From positions 1-5,570 of the forward strand of contig JAPLHL010000133.1 in assembly GCA_026389655.1 (NCBI GenBank): a stretch of DNA of 5,570 nucleotides. Direction: 5' to 3'. The notes beneath the pieces were generated by a model. The model saw nothing but the letters and a program-made list of their open reading frames with translations, searched no databases and was not told the DNA's origin. Source of the DNA: Chloroflexota bacterium (lineage in GTDB: Bacteria; Chloroflexota; Dehalococcoidia; GIF9; UBA5629). The first letter of the stretch is position 1. Each line of letters starts with the position of its first letter. The position numbers were made by a program, and so were the translations under genes. Of this stretch, positions 1 through 3,955 are shown piece by piece.

Positions 1-162
1 GGCGTATATGGTTTCTTTGCCCTGCTCGGCAGAAAACAAGCCTGCGCTCAGCACGGCATATCCGAAAACAGCGGCTACAGTCACGAAAGCAATCAAAATA
101 ATAGCTGTTTCCAGCCCCGTCATACCTTTCTGGTCTTTAATTAATTTGTAAATTGTAGTCAT
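1..162 (-). CDS. archaellin / type IV pilin-like protein, N-terminal part (cut by window edge)
   Basis: The 54 codons read without a stop from an ATG at 160-162 to the window edge, so the C-terminal part lies outside. The protein opens with a short basic, polar leader (residues 1-13, ending Lys-Gly). A class III (prepilin-peptidase) signal then follows: Gly13 with cleavage expected before Met14, Glu at +5 of the mature protein, and a hydrophobic helix whose core reads [15 protein letters not shown]. The segment [11 protein letters not shown], followed by an Ala/Gly-rich stretch and [11 protein letters not shown], closely resembles N-termini of methanoarchaeal archaellins as I remember them (GLEAAIVLIAFVVVAAVF type). 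Related proteins occur in Chloroflexota. Such a protein would be inserted in the membrane, processed, and assembled into a filament for motility or adhesion. A weak ribosome binding site (GGATGAG, 169-175) sits 6 nt before the ATG. Archaellin versus type IV pilin cannot be settled without the C-terminal domain and flanking assembly genes. Confidence 0.82.
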   Translation of the reverse strand, partial: MTTIYKLIKDQKGMTGLETAIILIAFVTVAAVFGYAVLSAGLFSAEQGKETIYA

Positions 163-208
163 TGATTTCTCATCCGTTTTATGAATATTGTATATGTGTA
201 TTGGTGCT

Positions 209-237
209 TATGTAAGGACCGGAAGGGGTCATGTCAA
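209..237 (-). promoter_or_regulatory. sigma70-type promoter of the archaellin-like gene
   Basis: On the minus strand a perfect TTGACA (232-237) is followed after exactly 17 bp by TACATA (209-214), a 3/6 match to the -10 consensus. Transcription would start near 202, giving a leader of about 40 nt before the ATG at 162. The -35 is ideal and the -10 weak, which is common in regulated promoters. An inverted repeat overlaps the -35 box. This is inferred from sequence only. Confidence 0.5.
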
Positions 238-243
238 TGACCC
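226..243. repeat. perfect 7-bp inverted repeat over the archaellin -35 box
   Basis: GGGTCAT (226-232), a 4-nt spacer GTCA, and ATGACCC (237-243) form a perfect inverted repeat. It contains the TTGACA -35 hexamer of the archaellin-like gene. Its position makes it a candidate operator for a dimeric regulator. It is not followed by a T run on either strand, so it does not look like an intrinsic terminator. Confidence 0.45.
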
Positions 244-332
244 ATTAGTACCATATTAAAGGGGTAGAATAGTAACATATGGAACGTAAATGGCGATTTG
301 TGTTAATAAAAGATGGGTAGTGCGCCAAAAGG

Positions 333-355
333 CTGCGACGGCATGCCGCTGGCAG
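333..355 (-). terminator. weak hairpin behind the TIGR04076-like gene, possible terminator
   Basis: Downstream of the stop codon at 372-374, the minus strand can fold as an outer CTGC/GCAG stem (352-355 with 333-336) around the palindrome CGGCATGCCG (339-348), with a small internal loop between them. It is followed by CCTTTTGG, only four T residues. This could act as a weak intrinsic terminator separating this gene from the archaellin-like gene. The short T tract and imperfect stem leave it uncertain. Confidence 0.28.
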
Positions 356-371
356 TTGAGTGGGCGGCAAT

Positions 372-716
372 TTAAGAGGGCTTGATCCTGCGCATTTCCC
401 AGATCGTGCCAGTGTGGTCCGGGCAGTGGATCCTGAAAACAGAGCGGTCCTGCTCATTCCAGGAAGGATAACCCAGTACTACCCGCCAGGTCCACAGATC
501 AAGTACGTGTAGCAGGGCGCCACATACGCCTGAGGGCTTTTTGTAGGGTGTATCATAGTAAAAAACATCGCCGGCATTGTGTTTGCACTCGCCGATTTTC
601 TCCACCATGCGGATCTCGATTCTATAAAGGCTGTCCCAGACTGCCTTGTAGTCAGCGTCTGACAGGTTATGAAGATCGATGTTAAGGGTGGGTCTTTTCT
701 GTTCATCCATTGTCAT
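372..716 (-). CDS. TIGR04076 family protein
   Basis: This 114-residue protein resembles the TIGR04076 family, whose function is not established. After a polar N-terminal segment (residues 1-31), the core has the family layout: a beta strand RIEIRMVEKIGECKH (32-46), the 'GD-F' turn (G49, D50, F52), a PSGVCGALLHVL segment (61-72), an aromatic-rich stretch (W75, W77), and a C-terminal strand pair with HCPDHTGTIWEMRRI (97-111). Cysteines C44, C65 and C98 sit where the family usually has conserved cysteines, as I recall it, so metal or cluster binding or redox chemistry is possible but unproven. The ATG at 714-716 is preferred over the ATG two codons later because GGAGG (726-730) lies 9 nt upstream of it. 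The gene follows the HAD gene by 67 bp but has its own promoter, so it need not depend on HAD transcription. Confidence 0.75.
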   Translation of the reverse strand: MTMDEQKRPTLNIDLHNLSDADYKAVWDSLYRIEIRMVEKIGECKHNAGDVFYYDTPYKKPSGVCGALLHVLDLWTWRVVLGYPSWNEQDRSVFRIHCPDHTGTIWEMRRIKPS

Positions 717-725
717 TGGTCCCTG

Positions 726-730
726 CCTCC
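726..730 (-). promoter_or_regulatory. ribosome binding site of the TIGR04076-like gene
   Basis: GGAGG on the minus strand, 9 nt before the ATG at 714-716 and 15 nt before the next in-frame ATG. It supports the upstream start. Confidence 0.75.
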
Positions 731-759
731 AATTTCATTGATCTCGCGCCCCTTTCCTG

Positions 760-787
760 ATGATATTTCAGAAGCATAGAGGGTCAA
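760..787 (-). promoter_or_regulatory. promoter of the TIGR04076-like gene, overlapping the HAD stop codon
   Basis: TTGACC (782-787, 5/6 match) and TATCAT (760-765, 5/6 match) are separated by 16 bp on the minus strand. The -35 overlaps the TGA stop of the HAD gene (784-786). Transcription would start near 753, giving a leader of about 36 nt that contains the GGAGG site. Confidence 0.55.
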
Positions 788-1476
788 ATCATATCAGGAA
801 TGGCCATCAGAGATTTTATAACCGTGCAATCACAGGTTTTGCGCTTACCATCGCGATCGATCAGCACAGGCTTCATGCCCACGCCCCTGGCCCCCAGGAT
901 ATCCTGTTCATATTGGTCGCCCACAAAAATGGCTTCGGCAGGATTGCAGCCTGCCTTTTGCAGGGCAAGTTGAAATATCTCGGGACGCGGTTTATCAAAT
1001 CCTACTTCAAAAGACGTGACCTTGAAATCCAGGTAAGGCTCAAGTCCCAATTCCGTACAATAAGAATCGATCTCCTGTCCGATATTGGATATAACGCCAA
1101 CCTTGAGGTTCTTGTCCTTGACTGCCTTTAGCGCAGGCAGTGAGTCGTTGTAAGTCACGAATTTGAAACCTACGGAGAAAGCTTTGGCCAGTATTTGCAG
1201 GGCCTGTTCACTGGTTGCTGCCGGGTTGGCGCCTTTCAGTATACGCAAAGCATACTCCGTATAGACGGCGTATTTCTCTTTTTCTTCACGGGTCCGGATA
1301 GGCGATTTGAAGTTCTCCAAGCGCCAGTAAGAATCGGCTTCGGGAAGTGCCTCTTCAATAGCCTGACGTGTTACCTTCACCCCAAAATCATCTGCGACCC
1401 TGGCATAGAATGAATCACGCGGCGGATCGAAATAGGCGAGGGTGTTAAAGAAATCGAAACATACTGCTTTGATCAT
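784..1476 (-). CDS. HAD superfamily hydrolase
   Basis: This 230-residue cytosolic haloacid dehalogenase-like hydrolase has all four HAD motifs. Motif I is FDFFNTL with nucleophile Asp8. Motif II is VGVISN (S130, N131), motif III is K162-P163, and motif IV is VGDQYEQD (D187, D192). Residues 15-100 between motifs I and II form a helical C1-type cap, giving the usual subfamily I size. The second acidic residue of DxDxT is replaced by Phe10; phosphatases use that position as general acid/base, whereas L-2-haloacid dehalogenases carry an aromatic residue there. The family includes nucleotidases, phosphoglycolate-type phosphatases and dehalogenases, and the substrate cannot be named from sequence. 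No Shine-Dalgarno site precedes the ATG at 1474-1476; instead a -10 box lies 11 nt upstream. It follows the SemiSWEET gene by 60 bp. Confidence 0.88.
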   Translation of the reverse strand: MIKAVCFDFFNTLAYFDPPRDSFYARVADDFGVKVTRQAIEEALPEADSYWRLENFKSPIRTREEKEKYAVYTEYALRILKGANPAATSEQALQILAKAFSVGFKFVTYNDSLPALKAVKDKNLKVGVISNIGQEIDSYCTELGLEPYLDFKVTSFEVGFDKPRPEIFQLALQKAGCNPAEAIFVGDQYEQDILGARGVGMKPVLIDRDGKRKTCDCTVIKSLMAIPDMI

Positions 1477-1487
1477 AGTAACTTTAA

Positions 1488-1516
1488 ATTATCGTTTTAG
1501 TCGGGCGAAAAATCAA
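1488..1516 (-). promoter_or_regulatory. promoter of the HAD gene with very short leader
   Basis: TTGATT (1511-1516, 4/6) and GATAAT (1488-1493, 5/6) have an exact 17-bp spacer on the minus strand. The -10 ends 11 nt before the ATG at 1476, so the transcript would begin only about 5 nt before the start codon. No ribosome binding site would fit in that leader. Confidence 0.5.
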
Positions 1517-1536
1517 TTTCAACGGGCTTTGCCGGG

Positions 1537-1818
1537 TCAGCCTGCTGCATCGGCCTTACGGCGTATACCCCACTTTAATTTGGCATAAAGCATAAATGAA
1601 GCCAGCACCAGCGTTATGGAATTCCACATTATCATGGCAAAAAGCCCGAATAGTATGCCATAGACCAACCAGCATATCGTGCTGCTTATCCAGAGGTAAA
1701 CGAACGGCAGGCTTATTTCATAAGCAGTCTTATAACGGAACAGCCGTGCGATTTGAGGTATTATTCCAACATTGCCAAGGAGACCGCCGAGTATTCCCAA
1801 AATCTCCTGCCAGTTCAT
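1537..1818 (-). CDS. SemiSWEET-type sugar transporter (PQ-loop/MtN3 family)
   Basis: A 93-residue membrane protein with three predicted helices (about residues 5-25, 37-57 and 60-79), the triple-helix-bundle unit of bacterial SemiSWEETs, which work as dimers in the cytoplasmic membrane and carry sugars such as glucose or sucrose by facilitated diffusion. The PQ motif is at P21-Q22 at the end of helix 1, in the context GNVGIIPQIARLFRYKT. Trp50 and Asn66 are 16 residues apart, the same spacing as the sugar-pocket pair W48/N64 of the Leptospira protein. Length matches the family. The C-terminus is short and basic (KWGIRRK), as expected for a cytosolic end. The ATG at 1816-1818 has GGAGG 8 nt upstream. 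The gene is divergent from thyA. Substrate is unknown; a PQ-loop protein of other specificity remains possible. Confidence 0.88.
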   Translation of the reverse strand: MNWQEILGILGGLLGNVGIIPQIARLFRYKTAYEISLPFVYLWISSTICWLVYGILFGLFAMIMWNSITLVLASFMLYAKLKWGIRRKADAAG

Positions 1819-1826
1819 AGTAGTAG

Positions 1827-1831
1827 CCTCC
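1827..1831 (-). promoter_or_regulatory. ribosome binding site of the SemiSWEET gene
   Basis: GGAGG on the minus strand with 8 nt to the ATG at 1816-1818; it fixes the start. Confidence 0.75.
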
Positions 1832-1851
1832 GCAAGTAAATTAGCCGCTCA

Positions 1852-1860
1852 ATTATATCA
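1852..1860 (-). promoter_or_regulatory. extended -10 promoter element of the SemiSWEET gene
   Basis: TGATATAAT on the minus strand combines a perfect TATAAT (1852-1857) with the TGn extension (1858-1860). No good -35 lies upstream (best is CTGAAT at 16 bp, 3/6), which fits an extended -10 promoter. Transcription would start near 1845, leaving about 26 nt of leader containing the GGAGG. A second TATAAT further upstream (1883-1888) has no matching -35. Confidence 0.5.
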
Positions 1861-1951
1861 TTTCGAATTGCTCATTCAGCGTAATTATATTGTCATGGCG
1901 GGGAGTGCAGTAACCGTGTGATTCTATCTGGGTAATATTGTGCAAAAGGTC

Positions 1952-1980
1952 TTGACATGTCAGTGTCTGTTGCTTAATAT
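1952..1980 (+). promoter_or_regulatory. sigma70-type promoter of thyA with very short leader
   Basis: A perfect TTGACA (1952-1957) and TAATAT (1975-1980, 4/6) are separated by exactly 17 bp. The -10 ends 12 nt before the ATG at 1993, so transcription from about 1986-1987 leaves only 6-7 nt of leader. The perfect palindrome TGACATGTCA (1953-1962) overlaps the -35 and is a candidate regulator site. Confidence 0.6.
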
Positions 1981-1992
1981 ACACGGAACAAG

Positions 1993-2643
1993 ATGAAGTT
2001 GACAGTTGTTGATGCGTTGAGCCTTGGCGATGCCTGGTACCAGTGCCTGCAAAAGGCGCTTTTCGAGGGCCGGGAATATGTAATCCAGCAGGGCAGTTTT
2101 GAGGGAGTGCGCCGCAAGGAGATTGAACTTGTGGCCATTAATATCAGTAAGCCCGGTATTCGTCCTCTCAGTCCCGATGTGCCGACAGGCGTTCCGATGC
2201 CCACCACGGACGAGAACATTGAGGAATATATGTCGTATCTCATGACCGCTGAAAAACAGGAGAATGAGGAGTATACCTACGGCGAGTTCCTGACTCCGCA
2301 GATCGAAGAGATAATTCGCCGCTATAAGAAAGGTTATGATACCAACCAGATGTGCATGTGCGTTGGCAGCAAGGACAGCATCTACCAGGTTGATCCTCCC
2401 TGTCTGCGCCTGGTGGATACGCGTGTCCAGGACGGCGCTTTGCACTTTATGCTTTATTTTCGCAGCTGGGACCTGTGGGGAGGCCTTCCAACCAACCTCG
2501 GCGGTTTACAGACGTTGAAAGAATACATGGCAAGTGAGATTGGCGTTGAGGATGGAGAGATACACGCCTTCAGCAAAGGCCTTCATCTTTACGAGCATGC
2601 CTGGGACCTGGCCAAGATGGTCTTGCGTTTGCCGGTCGAATAG
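1993..2643 (+). CDS. thyA: thymidylate synthase, compact archaeal type
   Basis: This 216-residue protein is a ThyA-family thymidylate synthase, which methylates dUMP to dTMP with methylenetetrahydrofolate (or a related pterin) as carbon donor and reductant. The C-terminal half carries the signature: DPPC with catalytic Cys137, then YFRSWDLWGGLPTNLGGLQ and KGLHLYEH. Arg157, Ser158, Asp160, Asn168, His198 and Tyr200 keep the spacing of E. coli R166, S167, D169, N177, H207 and Y209 relative to C146. The protein is about 50 residues shorter than the E. coli enzyme. The wording (RSWDLW, LKEYMASEIGVEDGEI, SKGLHLY) matches archaeal/methanogen ThyA (TIGR03283-like). The paired arginines that contact dUMP phosphate from the other subunit (E. 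coli R126/R127) are not evident; TNQ (residues 117-119) is at about that place. No Shine-Dalgarno site precedes the ATG, and the promoter is almost on top of it. It is the only plus-strand gene. Confidence 0.92.
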   Translation: MKLTVVDALSLGDAWYQCLQKALFEGREYVIQQGSFEGVRRKEIELVAINISKPGIRPLSPDVPTGVPMPTTDENIEEYMSYLMTAEKQENEEYTYGEFLTPQIEEIIRRYKKGYDTNQMCMCVGSKDSIYQVDPPCLRLVDTRVQDGALHFMLYFRSWDLWGGLPTNLGGLQTLKEYMASEIGVEDGEIHAFSKGLHLYEHAWDLAKMVLRLPVE

Positions 2644-2764
2644 GGGAACGTGAACCGTCGGAGTTACGCTATCAATTGATTTTATTCCCAATCACTAATA
2701 ATATCCCTGGAAATTTTGTCTATGCAGATTCTTTTGTGTACCCGCCGCTCCAATTCGCGCAATA
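2644..2764. other. convergent intergenic gap, no clear terminator
   Basis: The gap lies between the 3' ends of thyA (+) and the Isf-like gene (-). The only dyad I see is the AT-rich palindrome ATCAATTGAT (2671-2680), followed by TTTATT on the plus strand. It lacks the GC-rich stem of an intrinsic terminator. I see no RNA gene or small coding region here. Confidence 0.4.
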
Positions 2765-3337
2765 TCAAGGTTTCGCCAATCGCCCGACCATCCGGACGAT
2801 GTCAGTGCCAACATTCCTGGCCTCTTCCAGTGCGGATAAGTTGACACCTCCTCCCACTCCCTGCAGCACATCACCTTTTTCCATGCCGTAGCCAATGGCG
2901 CCCCTGACGGGAATCATACCGTGGGCCATGAAAAAGCCGTACAGCAGGTTACGTGTTTGTCCGGCCCCCACTCGCCTGACAGCCAGGAGCGGCGCAGCCA
3001 CTTTTCCTTTCATCTTCTGCCGCCAGAGAAATGCAAAAGTCCTGTCCATGACTGCCTTGCCTTGAGCGCTGACGCTGCCGAAATATACCGGGGAACCGAA
3101 GATGATACCATCTGCTGTTTCCATCTCCTGGTATATAGCCTGCATATCGTCTTTGATGAGACAGACGCCTGTCTTGCGGCAACCGTTGCATCCGTCACAC
3201 GGCGTTATATTCTTGCCGGCTACGGAAACCAGTTCGGTCCGGGCCCCTGCTTCTCCCGCCGAGGTGAGCGCTTCTTTCATCATGATTTCCGTGTTACCTC
3301 CCTGGCGCGGGCTACACACAATACCGAGTACTTTCAC
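2765..3337 (-). CDS. iron-sulfur flavoprotein (Isf)-like flavodoxin-family oxidoreductase
   Basis: With the start at the GTG 3335-3337, the product has 190 residues and is a flavodoxin-fold NAD(P)H-dependent FMN reductase-type protein. Strand 1 MKVLGIVCSPRQGGNT (1-16) carries the SPRxGGNT phosphate loop for FMN. GIIFGSPVYFGSVSAQ (about residues 76-91) is the second flavin-binding segment. Between them lies C47-x2-C50-x2-C53-x5-C59, the compact motif that binds a [4Fe-4S] cluster in Isf of methanoarchaea. To my memory the residue numbers equal those of the Methanosarcina thermophila protein. Isf proteins pass electrons between ferredoxin-like partners and oxygen species or other acceptors; the partner here is unknown. 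An upstream in-frame ATG (3407-3409) would overlap the preceding gene, whereas AAAGGAGG lies 8 nt before the GTG, so the GTG is preferred. It follows the exonuclease by 68 bp and may share its transcript. Confidence 0.87.
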   Translation of the reverse strand: MKVLGIVCSPRQGGNTEIMMKEALTSAGEAGARTELVSVAGKNITPCDGCNGCRKTGVCLIKDDMQAIYQEMETADGIIFGSPVYFGSVSAQGKAVMDRTFAFLWRQKMKGKVAAPLLAVRRVGAGQTRNLLYGFFMAHGMIPVRGAIGYGMEKGDVLQGVGGGVNLSALEEARNVGTDIVRMVGRLAKP

Positions 3338-3345
3338 TGTTACTC

Positions 3346-3353
3346 CCTCCTTT
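3346..3353 (-). promoter_or_regulatory. strong ribosome binding site that sets the GTG start of the Isf-like gene
   Basis: AAAGGAGG on the minus strand ends 8 nt before the GTG at 3335-3337. It lies inside the longer possible reading frame from 3409, so it argues that the 24 extra N-terminal residues are not translated. Confidence 0.8.
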
Positions 3354-3405
3354 CTGTACAAATATGTGGTGGGAACTGTGGTACGGGACTGGTTTTCCAG
3401 GGAAT

Positions 3406-3927
3406 TCAAGCGCCCAAATGGGGTTTGCCTTTTGCAAGCAATTCGTAATATTTCATCATGATAGTGGCGCTTGCTCTTGCATCGGACAGCGGATCGTGGT
3501 GTGCTAAAGGTATTTGCAGCCTGTTACAAACGTCGGGCAGCTTGGTCGGGTATATGTTGAAATGACGTCTCGCTATATCTACGGTGCAATGGTATTTGAA
3601 TTCAGGGGAGGTTAGTCCGTAATACTGGCAGCAGGCCTTCATTACTCCTATATCGAACGGCGCATTGTGGGCAACCAGAAAATCCGCATTTTCAATGAGT
3701 GTAACAAGCTGGGGCCAATACTTATCGAATGTTGGCACGTTCTTTACCTTATCCCAGGTTATCCCGTGCAGGTCGATAAATCGTGGCAGGAAGTATTCGT
3801 CAGGAGGCCGGATCAGCCAGTGAGTTTCTTCAGTGATGACCAGGTCCTGAACGGATACCAGCCCAAGGGCGCAGGCGCTGTACTCATCGTAGTTGGCTGT
3901 CTCGAAATCGATGGCTAAAAACTTCAT
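3406..3927 (-). CDS. DEDDh 3'-5' exonuclease (DnaQ/epsilon-like)
   Basis: A 173-residue stand-alone exonuclease domain of the DnaQ (DNA polymerase III epsilon/RNase T-like) superfamily, which removes nucleotides from 3' ends using two metal ions. Exo I is AIDFETAN with Asp7 and Glu9. Exo II is LVAHNAPFDIGVM with Asp92. Exo III is HHDPLSDARA with His144 and Asp149, the HxxxxD form that defines DEDDh. All four acidic ligands and the catalytic histidine are present. Length equals one exonuclease domain, with no polymerase, helicase or BRCT part, so it may act in proofreading, repair or RNA trimming; sequence alone does not say which. No Shine-Dalgarno site precedes the ATG at 3925-3927. The gene begins 28 nt after the stop of the lipoprotein gene and probably precedes the Isf-like gene in one transcript. 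Confidence 0.92.
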   Translation of the reverse strand: MKFLAIDFETANYDEYSACALGLVSVQDLVITEETHWLIRPPDEYFLPRFIDLHGITWDKVKNVPTFDKYWPQLVTLIENADFLVAHNAPFDIGVMKACCQYYGLTSPEFKYHCTVDIARRHFNIYPTKLPDVCNRLQIPLAHHDPLSDARASATIMMKYYELLAKGKPHLGA

Positions 3928-3939
3928 TTTACTTTAACT

Positions 3940-3945
3940 AGTATA
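3940..3945 (-). promoter_or_regulatory. candidate -10 box of the exonuclease gene
   Basis: TATACT (5/6) on the minus strand ends 12 nt before the ATG at 3927. The hexamer 17 bp upstream, GTGGAA (3963-3968), matches the -35 consensus at only 3/6 and lies within the 3' end of the neighbouring gene. If used, the leader is only about 6 nt. Readthrough from the lipoprotein gene is the alternative. Confidence 0.35.
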
Positions 3946-3955
3946 CGCGAAATGC

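Noticed and set aside
760..1131. Plus-strand open reading frame of 123 codons opposite the HAD gene
   Set aside because: It is antisense to a gene with all four HAD motifs, has no ribosome binding site that I can see, and its translation resembles no family I know.
1960..2445. Minus-strand open reading frame of 161 codons opposite thyA
   Set aside because: It lies antisense to a gene with clear catalytic residues and shows no recognisable domain; treated as a shadow frame.
2671..2680. Palindrome ATCAATTGAT as a bidirectional terminator between thyA and the Isf-like gene
   Set aside because: It is AT-rich with no loop and lacks a GC stem, so stability would be poor.
3388..3400. Hairpin CTGG-AAAA-CCAG behind the exonuclease stop as a terminator
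   Set aside because: The stem has only four base pairs and there is no T run after it on the minus strand.
3338..3409. 24-codon N-terminal extension of the Isf-like protein from the ATG at 3407-3409
   Set aside because: It would overlap the exonuclease stop codon and contain the AAAGGAGG site internally. The family N-terminus (strand followed by SPRxGGNT) starts exactly at the GTG.
2921..3448. Plus-strand open reading frame of 175 codons opposite the Isf-like gene
   Set aside because: It is antisense to a gene with FMN and Fe-S motifs and a strong ribosome binding site; its translation has no recognisable motif.
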